In this document: positions 11,588 through 22,437 of the stretch, piece by piece
Layout: the number at the start of each line of letters is the position of its first letter
Numbering within the stretch: position 1 is the first letter of the stretch
From: Begonia masoniana
Taxonomy: Eukaryota; Streptophyta; Magnoliopsida; Cucurbitales; Begoniaceae
Length of the DNA: 64,000 nt
Assembly: GCA_022432975.1 (NCBI GenBank)
Contig: CM039509.1
Span: forward strand, 22,661,432-22,725,431
Direction: 5' to 3'
Program-made: the position numbers and the translations under genes
Notes under the pieces: generated by a model
What the model was told of the DNA's origin: nothing
What the model saw: only the letters and a program-made list of their open reading frames with translations
Database searches by the model: none

Positions 11588-14263
11588 TGTCACGACCCTA
11601 ATACTGTACCCGTATTTCCCGTACTATTTTTTTTTATCCCAATAATTACTTTAAATAAACTCTAAGCGAAAACTAAACCGAAATCGAACCAGAATCGAAA
11701 TCGGAATTTAAATCTAACCTTTAAAACACTTAAACAATTAAAACTATTTAATTAAAACTATTTATAAAACAACTTAAAACAATTCTTTTTATTTATTCTT
11801 CTTTTATTTTTCTTTTATTTTTCATTCGGGTACTATTCACGTGAACAGTAAGTTACTGTTCACGTGAACAGTGCACTTGACACCAAATTGCTGCAATGTG
11901 GAGCTACTGATCGCTGCACATTGCAGCGACTGATCGCTGCAATTGCAGCGATCACAGCGATCGATCGCTGCACATTGCAGCGATCACTCGCTGCCATCGC
12001 TGCACAATGCAGCGATCGCTCGCTGCCATCGCTGCACAATGCAGCGATCGCTTAACACAGCGATCGCTCGCAACCAGCGCCCAGTCGCCACCCTTCTTCT
12101 TTCTTCCCTTCACTTCTTTCTTTTATACAATTTTTATACAATTGCTCTCTGGAATCCGAATTCCAGAGAGCAAACACCAACTTTTCTTTCACCTTCCTCT
12201 GCACACCAAACACTTCAACACATCTCCCATTTCATCCATAATTACCACTAAACGTACCATTTACACATACTCTAAACGCACTTAAACATGTGATAAAACT
12301 TTCTAAAAACGAACGGCGTGGATAGCTCTAAAAACCGAGCATATCCGTACCAATCCTAAAACAATTCAAAATATTTCTATAACGTTAAATAAAAGCTTTA
12401 AACCAAAACATTTTCTATATACTATTTACAAAAACGTTTGAACCATTGAATAAACCTATAAACTACCAGTACCAAGCATCCTATAATGTCTATACAAAGT
12501 TATCAAACAATCCCAAAACACCTAACCATACACCCACGGGTCAAAATACGCCTCGACTGCTCAGCACACTCCCACGGGCCATTCTCCGTCAACTGCATCA
12601 CTCCTCAGGTGGAGGGATCTCGTAGTCACCTGTATCAGGATCACCTATACCATACAATACACTATGAGATATAAATCTCAGTAAACTCTACGTAAATGCA
12701 AATGTGTGCAGATGCGTGCAGTACATATGTCATTCGTTAAACATGCAGATATCAGATTCAGATTCGTTACGTTGCAGACAGATTGTCACCGAGGCTAAAC
12801 CTCCTCGCCGCGACCAGATAACAGATTACGTAGATTTTGTTGGTTCATTTTACTTTTTAATTAGGTCGCAGACAGAATGTCACCGAGATCTAAACCATCT
12901 CGCCGTGACCAGATAACAGATTACGTAGATTCATTTCGTTCGTTGGTTCGTTTTACTTTTTAATTAGGTCGCAGACAGAATGTCACCGAGGCTAAACCAC
13001 CTCGACGTGACCAGATAACAGATTACGTAGATTCATTTCGTTCTCTTAACCAGATGCTTTAAATGACATGATGCATGAGCAGTCAAATACATACAGTAAA
13101 CAACCAACATGTGTACCATCAGGACGATAAACAAACATAACCTATAAACGTCTAACCTAACTACCCAACCGACACAATTTAAACAAAAGCATCTCCAAAA
13201 CTCCTCGAGACGATTTCGACGTACGGTGTAGGCCAATCGGCCAAAGAAGATCACGAGAACTTACCTCGTGTCCAAAGCAGCTCAAGCTCCGTCCACGAGC
13301 GTTGTTTGTCTGAGGCAAAACATAACGATCGATGTTAAAACAATTTAAGCTTCTAAATGTCCTAATTAACAAAACCTTAACTAAAGAATTTCTTAAAACG
13401 TCCAACTTAATTATTCGAAGCATATCGATGAACAATTTACGATTGATACCTCGAAACTACAATTTACGAGTTTTTCCCTAAAACTCAAAAATTCTCAAAT
13501 TTTAACATTCGTCCTAAATCAATCAAATTCGTCCAATAACGTTCAATACGTCCAATATACACTTTATTACGGGAAACCTATTAATTACAAACCCTAAATC
13601 TCGTTTTTAATCGAAACCCTAAACGAAAACCCTAACGATAAACTCTACGAAACTCAGAATTTAACGCTCTAAAACTATAGAATCATACCTAGAGCGTCGA
13701 TTGAAGGAGGAAGCGTGAAGAACGGAGGATGAACGGAAAAGAAATCGGAGCACGGCGTGGAGAAACCGTCGCGGCAGAGAGGGAGAAGCCGAGAGGGAGA
13801 GAGAGAGAATGCTCTCTGGAAACGATTTTCAGAATGAAAATCGTTCTAAGGCATTTTGCCTTTTAATAAATTTGATTTAGCTAAATGACCCTATTGCCCT
13901 TTACTTAATTTTCTTATTTGATTCGTCTTTCGTTCTGTTAATCGGCTAACTATTCGGTTTCACCAAATCTCCTTATTTTACCAATAAGTCCAACTTATTA
14001 TTTGGGATCTATTAAAACTGTCCGTTCGTAAATCGGACCTTGTTTACTATTTTTACTTAAACGTTCTTTTCGTTACGAGAAGCGTATTTACTCGGAATAT
14101 AGCGTTACTATTCCGAAAATTCCCTAAATTTTCTTAAAATTCCTATTAGTCGTTAGGATTCTAATAACGTTTTCTTTTTGCAAAACGGATCTGATTTGAC
14201 ATATTTACCAAAAATGCCACTTTATATTAAAATAATAATATCCCGTAAAGCGGGGATATTATA
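11588..14263 (-). repeat. Left-hand LTR of element E (3' LTR in element sense)
   Basis: About 2.68 kb, running TGTCACGACCC to GGATATTATA; the final CA is mutated compared with the other LTR. It contains GATCG-rich dyad repeats (11890-12070), a palindrome (12144-12171), three copies of a 94-103-bp tandem unit (about 12745-13050) and the splice-like/hairpin motif (about 13220-13270). Confidence 0.9.
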
Positions 14264-16159
14264 TTCCATCCACCTTATTTAAAATTTTGTCCTCAAAATT
14301 TGTTATACCACATAGTCCTTGATACAACGTCTCATGTCATGTGGCAGTATATCTCGATTCATCCTCTTTATTTACGGTCATTCTTCGTGGTTCTAAACCA
14401 AAACTCTCCAACATCAGCGTTACATTCGTATTTCCTACTCTCGATTGGACTGTGTACGTCCTTATTCAAGTATTGAGCACAATCAAATATTTAATTTTCC
14501 ACTCGATTTACCTAAACTTCCCAGTAATCTCGTTGGCTCAATCCATAATCAAAACGCGTACCAACTTCGACTTTCACTTAATCACTCACAAATAAATCTC
14601 TTAATAATACTAACTTCAAAATTCACTCTTTAACGACGTCTTTCTTCCGCTGTCCCTTTAGGTCAGAGCTATACCTAACGCCAGTCAGATTGAATGCCTA
14701 CAATTTCATCAAATTTCTGGGCTGTAACCCATACCTCAACGCAATTCCCTCGATTCTGTCCACAATCGGGATACACACCTACCAAATTTCTACATTAACT
14801 TCTCAATCGTAACCCTCATTTTCAGTTCACGCATCACATCTTACCAAATATCTAAGTTTTAACCAAACAACCTCTAACTGTGCACCTCACACTTAACGTC
14901 CCGAGCACGTGTTGGTTCGCATTTAGTCACCCAAACATTAAACTCTCTCTCACTTATTAATTTGTTTCTACTAAAGATTGTCTCTTATCCTCAATCCTCG
15001 AAATAACTTTAACCTTCTAACGTCATTTGGGTTGACTACCGTTCCAGGATTCCTAACGACACTCAGGTTGTGATCCATTTCAACTACTCAATTTGTATTC
15101 CTTTAGTTTTTAACTTTCTTAATCTCGTGTTTATCAAATATGTATCTAACCACCTCAAGTTCCTCAAAGCCTTCTTATTTTACTTACTTTAACACTAAAT
15201 CTCAACTATACTACGTCTACGACCTTATCCATCTATTGGGCATAACAACTTCTATATCTATATCAGAGCAGTACACTAAGCTTGGTTACAAGTTCTTTGG
15301 CCTTAATCCTTAGTCACTATCACAATCATCCGAGTCTACATTTCTCTAGTAATGCTCCTATATAACTTCTTTGTCAACAATACTCCAATTGTGCCCATTC
15401 CTGGACACTTCACGGATCTTAATAACTATTTCAACGTGAGCTTCCCAACTAGAATTCTACTCTCAATGTTTCACAAGGTATCCTTCCTATGTTATCCTAC
15501 GTCGCATTAGTGAGTTCCCTCACCATGTCCTAACTGAAATGCTTATACTACCTACCATATACTCATTCATTCAACTTAGATTAGTTATGTTCCTAACTCT
15601 CGCCATAGGTTTGCTCTAGACTATTATTATTTATTTATTTTTTATTTTATTTTTTTTTAATTATTTTTGTATTCATGGGTCCCAACTTGTCAAATACAAG
15701 TCAGACCACTAAAATTGCGAACTTCACAATTCGTACGATACTAACCGTAGAGTTAAACTTCTAATCTTAACTCTTCATTGAGTCTAACAATCTCTCACAC
15801 TCCAGGTATCTCAACAATCTAGGGTATTCCTCAATAATTTTATATTTAAACTTTCATCTTCTCGATTAGTCTTATTCTAATACTCCAAAGGGTTGCCAAA
15901 TAAATCCAATTTCTACCTATTTAAAGTCATATCTCTTAGGGTGTATTCCTCTAATGGTAACTAGATTCTCAGGTGCACAAACTCATGTGGTTAAGTCAAG
16001 CTAATCCTATTAATACATAACTCTATTCCTATATGGCTTATATTGCCCTATGTGTAGTCTATTGTCTCCTTGTCAAGGTTCGTCTAGTAACCCTTCTTAC
16101 CCACATGCTATTCTCTTACCTCCCTATATTCTTTCTATATAGTATACGTATTGTCATAC
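14264..16159. other. Non-coding filler of element E where pol should be
   Basis: The first 40 bases carry the polypurine tract and a conserved pol-end relic on the minus strand (GAGGACAAAATTTTAAATAAG). The remaining 1.85 kb is AT-rich with no frame that makes sense and no similarity to pol that I can detect. It may be heavily decayed or acquired sequence. Confidence 0.55.
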
Positions 16160-17282
16160 CAGCAATTAAAACAGTACCTGCGATTAGAGAAGGCTGGGCA
16201 CCAGCGTCGACGTCACCAGGCTCAATAAAGGCGAAGATCCTGGGCATGACTCTCCTCTGATCTCCAATCAACTGATCCCGGCCCGGCTTCGGGCAATCCT
16301 TAACGAAGTGGTCAACTCCACCACATCTAAAACATTTGTTCGTGCCCACCCGGCACTCACCGCTGTGTTCCTTCTGGCACTTAGGGCACCAAGGCACTTG
16401 AGAAGCCCCTTGTACCTGCTTACCCTTCCCCCTATCATTGCCTCCCTCTAGAGGCCTTTTAACACCTCTCTGCGGCTGTTGCTGTGGCTGTGCTCTCGGT
16501 TGCCAGCCCTCACTCCTGATCTGAGGGTGAATCTCCCGAAAGAAGCCCTTAGATGGCTCTCTCGGTTTGACAGAATCCCTATCGACGGCCTCAATCTCTA
16601 GCGCCCTGGCTACAATCTCGTCATAGGATACATTCCGTACCCCAGATATAGTAAGGCGCATCCGGAATTCCTGGCTAAGTCCCTGTAAAAATCGGCGTAC
16701 CTTGTCCTCATTAATGCTGACCTGACGTGGCGCGAATCGGGACAGTGCTTCAAACTTCCTCACATACTCGGCAATAGAACTAATCTGCCGTAACTGCATA
16801 AATTCGACCATCTTTGACTCTCGTACGGTATGGCTGAAATACTTATCGTAGAACAACGTCCTGAATCGCTCCCAACCCATAATCGTCACATCGGTGGTCG
16901 TCTTCACAGTGTCCCACCAGAATCGGGCGTCTAACGCTAGGTGGTAAGTCACCAACGCCACCTTCTCTCTGTCCTCAATGCTCGCATATGCCAGCATGTC
17001 CTCCATGGTGCGAATCCACTCCTCAGCTGAAGAGGGATCTGTAGACTGTCCGTTAAATATAGGGGGCTGGAGCTTCTGAAATCTCTCCATCCCACGATTA
17101 CCCAGAATGGCTGCCTCCCGAGCTGTAACGCCCTCTCGGTCAATAAGGGTGCCCAACTGTTGAGATTGTCTCTCCATCTGTTGAGCCTGTCGCTCCATAT
17201 GCTGAGACTGCTGGGCAATAAAATCCTTGAGAGTGTCTATCGTATCGTCTCGGTCATCTCGATTGTTTCGTGGACGCACCAT
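16160..17282 (-). pseudogene. Ty3/gypsy gag of element E, truncated before protease
   Basis: The frame from ATG 17282 begins MVRPRNNRDD and has the Gln-rich QSQHMERQAQQMERQ helix, the gag core (AEEWIRTMEDMLAYA, FWWDTVK, LFYDKYFSHTVRE), a basic linker and a CCHC knuckle (CFRCGGVDHFVKDC). It reaches the pre-protease segment (PRIFAFIEPGDVD...GTVLIAGM) and then loses similarity at about 16160; the frame stops at 16116. The protease DTG motif is missing. The capsid part is otherwise uninterrupted over about 370 residues, so a Gag-only protein could be made. Confidence 0.88.
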
Positions 17283-17433
17283 ATTTATAGAATTCCTATA
17301 CCAAAGTTAAAACACAATACTCTAAGAAACTAGAAATTGAATAAAACGATAAACATACTTACAGTTGATGAAGAATGTCTGCGTAGTGGCTGTGCAGTCG
17401 AGCAGTCTACAGAACCGATTTTAAAACCCGGGG

Positions 17434-17445
17434 GCTCTGATACCA
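17434..17445 (-). other. Primer binding site of element E (tRNA-iMet)
   Basis: The complement reads TGGTATCAGAGC, five bases inside the right-hand LTR (the 5' LTR in element sense). Confidence 0.92.
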
Positions 17446-17450
17446 TAATT

Positions 17451-19984
17451 TGTCACGACCCTAATACTGTACCCGTATTTCCCGTAATATTTTTTTATCC
17501 CAATAATTACTTTAAATAAACTCTAAGCGAAAACTAAACCGAAATCGAATCAGAATCGAAATCGGAATTTAAATCTAACCTTTAAAACACTTAAACAATT
17601 AAAACTATTTAATTAAAACTATTTATAAAACAACTTAAAACAATTCTTTTTATTTATTCTTCTTTTATTTTTCTTTCGGGTACTATTCACGTGAACAGTA
17701 AGTTACTGTTCACGTGAACAGTACACTACTGTTCACCACTGTTCACGTGAACAGCACCACTGTTCACGTGAACAGTGTCGCTGCAATTTCAACGATCACA
17801 GCGATCGCTCGCTGCCATCGCTGCACAATGCAGCGATCGCTCGCTGCTAGCGATCGCTCGCAACCAGCGCCCAGTCGCCACCCTTCTTCTTTCTTCCCTT
17901 CACTTCTTTCTTTTATACAATTTTTATACAATTGCTCTCTGGAAACCGAATTCCAGAGAGCAAACACCAACTTTTCTTTCACCTTCCCCTGCACACCAAA
18001 CACTTCAACACATCTCCCATTTCATCCATAACTACCACTAAACGTACCATTTACACATACTCTAAACGCACTTAAACATGTGATAAAACTTTCTAAAAAC
18101 GAACGGCGTGGATAGCTCTAAAAACTGAGCATATCCGTACCAATCCTAAAACCATTCAAAACATTTCTATAACGTTAAATAAAAGCTTTAAACTACCAGT
18201 ATCAAGCATCCTATAATGTCTATACAAAGTTATCAAACAATCCCAAAACACCTAACCATACACCCACGGGTCAAAATACGCCTCGACTGCTCAGCACACT
18301 CCCACGGGCCATTCTCCGTCAACTGCATCACTCCTCAGGTGGAGGGATTTCGTAGTCACCTGTATCAGGATCACCTACACCATACAATACACTATGAGAT
18401 ATAAATCTCAGTAAACTCTACGTAAATGAAAATGCGTGCAGATGCGTGCAGTACATATGTCATTCGTTAAACATGTAGATATCAGATTCAGATTCGTTAC
18501 GTTGCAGACAGATTGTCACCGAGGCTAAACCTCCTCACTGTGACCAGATAACAGATTACGTAGATTTTGTTGGTTCATTTTACTTTTTAATTAGGTCGCA
18601 GACTGAATGTCACCGAGATCTAAACCATCTCGCCGTGACCAGATAACAGATTACGTAGATTCATTTCGTTCGTTGGTTCGTTTTACTTTTTAATTAGGTC
18701 GCAGACAGAATGTCACCGAGGCTAAACCACCTCGACGTGACCAGATAACAGATTACGTAGATTCATTTCGTTCTCTTAACCAGATGCTTTAAATGACATG
18801 ATGCATGAACAGTCAAATACATACAGTAAACAACCAACATGTGTACCATCAGGACGATAAACAAACATAACCTATAAGCGTCTAACCTAACTACCCAACC
18901 GACACAATTTAAACAAAAGCATCTCCAAAACTTCTCGAGACGACTTCGACGTACGGTGTAGGCCAATCGGCCGAAGAAGATCACGAGAACTTACCTCGTG
19001 TCCAAAGCAGCTCAAGCTCCGTCCACGAGCGTTGTTTGTCTGAGGCAAAACATAACGATCGATGTTAAAACAATTTAAGCTTCTAAATGTCCTAATTAAC
19101 AAAACCTTAACTAAAGAATTTCTTAAAACGTCCAACTTAATTATTCGAAGCATATTGATGAACAATTTACGATTGATACCTCGAAACTACAATTTACGAG
19201 TTTTTCCCTAAAACTCAAAAATTCTCAAATTTTAACATTCGTCCTAAATCAATCAAATTCGTCCAATAACGTTCAATACGTCCAATATACACTTTATTAC
19301 GGGAAACCTATTAATTACAAATCCTAAATCTCGTTTTTAATCGAAACCCTAAACGAAAACCCTAACGATAAACTCTACGAAACTCAGAATTTAACGCTCT
19401 AAAACTATAGAATCATACCTAGAGCGTCGATTGAAGGAGGAAGCGTGAAGAACGGAGGATGAACGGAAAAGAAATCGGAGCACGGCGTGGAGAAACCGTC
19501 GCAGCAGAGAGGGAGAAGCCGAGAGGGAGAGAGAGAGAATGCTCTCTGGAAACGATTTTCAGAATGAAAATCGTTCTAAGGCATTTTGCCTTTTAATAAA
19601 TTTGATTTAGCTAAATGACCCTTTACTTAATTTTCTTATTTGATTCGTCTTTCGTTCTGTTAATCGGCTAACTATTCGGTTTCACCAAATCTCCTTATTT
19701 CACCAATAAGTCCAACTTATTATTTGGGATCTATTAAAACTGTCCGTTCGTAAATCGGACCTCGTTTACTATTTTTACTTAAACGTCCTTTTCGTTACGA
19801 GAAGCGTATTTACTCGGAATATAGCGTTACTATTCCGAAAATTCCCTAAATTTTCTTAAAATTCCTATTAGTCGTTAGGATTCTAATAATGCTTTTTTTT
19901 GTAAAACGGACCTGATTTGACATATTTACCAAAAATGCCACTTTATATTAAAATAATAATATCCCGTAAAGCGAGGATATTACA
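17451..19984 (-). repeat. Right-hand LTR of element E (5' LTR in element sense)
   Basis: About 2.53 kb, running TGTCACGACCC to GAGGATATTACA. It has the same internal order as its partner: a shorter GATCG-rich block (17780-17855), the palindrome (17934-17961), a three-copy tandem unit near 18504-18780, and the donor/hairpin motif near 18945-18999. Confidence 0.92.
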
Positions 19985-19989
19985 AAAAG

Positions 19990-20934
19990 AGTAAGATTGA
20001 TTCTAGTCTGGGGGAGGATCTACCAAATGAGTATAAATGTGCTGATTACAGCATTTTGACTCGGCTACCAAGGTTGAGTTTGATTCTGATCAAGGCAGCT
20101 TTAGGATCCTCCTGGAGCGAAATTCTTTGTCGAGAACAAATTTGGGAAAGAAAAATGGATTCCAGGAGTCCAACAATTCTTATCGTGAGTTCATCTGACG
20201 TTTTAATTCGTAAGATTCTGAACTATAAATCGACAAGAAAAAAATTGTATTATATGCCTCAGTTTTGTATTTTCCTCGATGGGGGGAAATATAATGTTAA
20301 CTGCACAGGACCTGCAGAAGTTGAAAGTGTAAATTTCAGATCTCACAACATCCTAGCTATTTGTTCGAGTGCTCAAGCGATCATTCTTGCTTCTGGATCG
20401 TATTCAGAAAAATTAGAGTATAAAGGAGATGATTTCAGTAACCGGAACAATATGTTACAACTTATGGAGATAGCTTTGGTTAATGGGACAAAAAAATTAC
20501 ATGACTCCTTACCATCGTGTTCTAAGAATAGCTTCTCAGACTTGCAAGCTATCGGTGGTGGAAATTCTACTACAATTGAGTACGATAACTACATCATGTG
20601 TGGTCATCAAGGTGCCAGTTGCTCGGGAGTAGAGAAACAGGTAGATAGACTTTCGATGAGTTTAATAGCTGAATGCATGAGTCTGACATTTGGTTTGAGG
20701 ATTTTAAAATTACTGAAAGATCTATGTAGGGAGATTTCATATGTTGAGTATGATGCTTCATTTGTGGTAGCTATTGCTTCATTAGCTGATTTATTTCCTA
20801 GCTTGTTTGGGATTGGTTTTGATTTGGTGAATGGATCTGCTGCCGATGGTAGTTTTGATAGCGTCATCATGTTACTACTTGAAGAGTATCTTGACCTTGT
20901 ACAGGTTGTCTTTTGCAATAGCTATGTGAATTAG
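19990..20934 (+). CDS. Chimeric ORF, part 2: captured coding sequence of unclear origin
   Basis: When element E and one copy of AAAAG are ignored, codon 542 of part 1 runs straight into this frame and it stays open for 314 more codons to a TAG at 20932-20934. I do not recognise the proteins with confidence. An early segment (SRSPTILIVSSS) faintly recalls the Cms1/CMSS1 ribosome-biogenesis family. The later part is helix-rich (LTFGLRILKLLKDL, SFVVAIASLADLFPSLFG, LLLEEYLDLVQVVF) and could be from a helical-repeat protein. Coherent amino-acid composition over 300 residues suggests real coding origin rather than chance. Confidence 0.65.
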   Translation, partial: SKIDSSLGEDLPNEYKCADYSILTRLPRLSLILIKAALGSSWSEILCREQIWERKMDSRSPTILIVSSSDVLIRKILNYKSTRKKLYYMPQFCIFLDGGKYNVNCTGPAEVESVNFRSHNILAICSSAQAIILASGSYSEKLEYKGDDFSNRNNMLQLMEIALVNGTKKLHDSLPSCSKNSFSDLQAIGGGNSTTIEYDNYIMCGHQGASCSGVEKQVDRLSMSLIAECMSLTFGLRILKLLKDLCREISYVEYDASFVVAIASLADLFPSLFGIGFDLVNGSAADGSFDSVIMLLLEEYLDLVQVVFCNSYVN

Positions 20935-21531
20935 AGTATCCAAGCATGTATACTAGCTTCAATACTGGAAAATTTGAGTTCTTCCATCTGGAGATATCGG
21001 GGTTCTACTATTGGCATGAAGCTTCCTTTATTTTACTTCCCTAGAAGTGTTCTTCTAATATTGAAATTAATTAACGACGTTAAGAGACAAACAGATCTCA
21101 CTATGGGATTTGAGGAGTTTGATTTACATGGGCATTTCTCTGCATGCAAAGCTCGTTCTGAGAGGGTTCCTTTACAGAAGAAACATTCAGCCAAAGAACT
21201 AATGAAAAACAAGAAAATGCAGTTTGTCAGGAAGATGAAGCATTGTTTGGAGATTTTATTTTTTGAGAGCCGATCAGCAGTATCTGTTGATGGAGGCACA
21301 ACAGCCCTTCTAACATATATCATGCGAGAGCAGAGAGAGTTTTCAACAGCTTCTTGCATTTTATTTGATGGTCTTCATGAAGATCTGAATCGTGGCGAGC
21401 ACAAACCGTACATACAATCCAGAGATGCCGACGGCCGACCAGATGAAGAGGTAGCATATGAGTATTGGACAAATCATATTGTTCGCAATGATTCCATAAT
21501 GGTTGATGTGTATCAAGTGCGTCAGTACTGA
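20935..21531 (+). CDS. Chimeric ORF, part 3: unknown segment plus UBP-like tail
   Basis: In frame with part 2 after its TAG, so the unidentified segment runs through the stop ([14 protein letters not shown]...). From about 21350 the translation matches plant ubiquitin-specific proteases of the UBP5/8/9 type, which remove ubiquitin from proteins: [37 protein letters not shown]. Only this short piece of the USP fold is present, without the catalytic Cys or His boxes, so no enzyme activity is expected. The frame ends at 21529-21531, followed by retroelement sequence with the polypurine tract. Confidence 0.75.
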   Translation, partial: SIQACILASILENLSSSIWRYRGSTIGMKLPLFYFPRSVLLILKLINDVKRQTDLTMGFEEFDLHGHFSACKARSERVPLQKKHSAKELMKNKKMQFVRKMKHCLEILFFESRSAVSVDGGTTALLTYIMREQREFSTASCILFDGLHEDLNRGEHKPYIQSRDADGRPDEEVAYEYWTNHIVRNDSIMVDVYQVRQY

Positions 21532-21585
21532 GAATTTTGTTGCTGAGCGACTCTCCAAATTTTTATCATTGAGGACAAGGATATG

Positions 21586-21597
21586 TTAAGGGGGAGG
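21586..21597 (+). other. Polypurine tract of element C
   Basis: TTAAGGGGGAGG, preceded by TTGAGGACAAGGATATG. Element D has the same arrangement on the minus strand (62530-62541), directly next to its LTR. In C the tract is separated from the LTR by the insert at 21598-21954. Confidence 0.85.
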
Positions 21598-21954
21598 TGT
21601 AAGGACCCGGCCCGCGGACGCACCGCCATCGACCGGTCCTACTCATGAACTTCTCAATCCCTGGGGTATGAGTTTTATGCCTCCCAAGTGATTTGAACCT
21701 AGGACCTCCAGGGCTTATGGTCAAGGGTCTCCCATCACTTGTACCACTTGAGCTAGTAGCCAAGTGGTACAAGTGATGGGGGACCCTTGACCATAAGCCC
21801 TGGAGGTCCTGGGTTCAAATCACTTGGGAGGCATAAAACTCATATCCAGGGATTGAGAAGTTCATGAGTTGAGGCCCAACAGTCGATGGCGGTGCGTCCG
21901 CGGGCTGGGACCAGTCGATGGCAGTGCGTACGCTGGCTGGGCTGGGTCTCCACA
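21598..21954. mobile_element. Palindromic TG...CA insert with tRNA-like Pol III boxes
   Basis: A 357-bp insert between the polypurine tract and LTR of C, flanked by GGAGG (21593-21597 and 21955-21959). It starts TGTAAGGACCC and ends GGGTCTCCACA. Most of it is a near-perfect inverted repeat (arms about 21607-21750 and 21761-21907, 10-nt centre). The right arm has box A-like TAGCCAAGTGG (21757-21767) and box B-like GGTTCAAATC (21812-21821). The left arm carries the same boxes on the other strand. It could be two tRNA-derived SINEs head to head, or a small solo LTR/TRIM given the TG...CA ends and 5-bp duplication. Confidence 0.65.
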
Positions 21955-21961
21955 GGAGGAC

Positions 21962-22249
21962 TGTCATGGAAGGAGCCTCCTGCACAGCTGGGCTACCAGG
22001 AAGAAGCTCAGTAAACACAGGTGAGCCTAAGCCCAAAGGTAACAAGCTGCTTAGGTGTCCAGGCTGTTAGGAAGAGAGCACATAAAACCAGCACGAAGGT
22101 GGTGTGAGAAAGTGTGAATTGAATTGTCTGTTTTCTTATTCGTTTTCTCTTTATCGTTTTCTAGTAGTTTATCTCTTTCATTTCCTTCTGTAAACGATTG
22201 TGAGAATTACAGAGGAGTATTTTCTATCAAAACCAGCATTCTCACAACA
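21962..22249 (+). repeat. Right LTR of element C (288 bp)
   Basis: Same length as the left LTR, with scattered differences (for example GGAGCC versus GGGGCC near the start). Confidence 0.9.
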
Positions 22250-22350
22250 CTTGAACCCAAACCCCTTTTCTGCGACTGTTTCTTCTCCTGGGTTTTCTTT
22301 TTTTTTTTCCTTTTGTTCAGTTGGGTCTCTTTCGCATTTAATTGCTAATT

Positions 22351-22437
22351 ATGGGTGGTTGGAGAAGACAGCTTGGTGAAATTCGTCATCAAGATTTGAA
22401 GATTACTAGATCACGGAATAGAAACCCTGTTGTCTAA
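22351..22437 (+). CDS. Short possible first exon downstream of split leader
   Basis: ATG follows the pyrimidine-rich flank and gives MGGWRRQLGEIRHQDLK and about 11 further residues before a stop. The reading frame may have been cut at 22428, where TGTTGTC begins a sequence resembling a retroelement end. I do not recognise the protein; it may not be a gene. Confidence 0.25.
   Translation: MGGWRRQLGEIRHQDLKITRSRNRNPVV

Larger units (their letters stand above)
11588..19984 (-). mobile_element. Element E: gag-only gypsy retrotransposon nested in C
   Basis: Minus-strand element with LTRs 11588-14263 and 17451-19984 and AAAAG target duplications (11583-11587, 19985-19989). The primer site (17434-17445) and gag lie next to the right LTR. 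There is no pol. The two LTRs align almost throughout but differ by several indels and scattered substitutions; the left LTR has the larger GATCG-rich repeat block. The insertion is therefore fairly young but not brand new, and it is younger than C. Confidence 0.93.
9646..22249 (+). mobile_element. Element C: host-gene-carrying LTR retrotransposon, pol absent
   Basis: Two 288-bp LTRs (9646-9933 and 21962-22249) start TGTCATGGAAGG and end CTCACAACA. They are flanked by CTTAA (9641-9645) and CTTGA (22250-22254), a 5-bp target duplication with one change. An iMet primer site follows the left LTR and a polypurine tract lies near the right one. Between them is no reverse transcriptase or integrase. 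Instead there is one chimeric frame with pieces resembling FREE1, ESF1, an unidentified protein and a UBP deubiquitinase. It must have used proteins supplied by another element. It was later hit by element E (11588-19984) and by a palindromic insert (21598-21954). The closest known parallel is maize Bs1, whose gag is joined to host gene pieces. Confidence 0.88.

Noticed and set aside
14341..14633. Short frames in the filler of element E
   Set aside because: AT-rich, no coding signature, overlapping frames on the same strand.
21598..21954. Cassandra TRIM (5S rRNA-bearing LTR)
   Set aside because: The Pol III boxes look tRNA-like and I find no 5S rRNA sequence.
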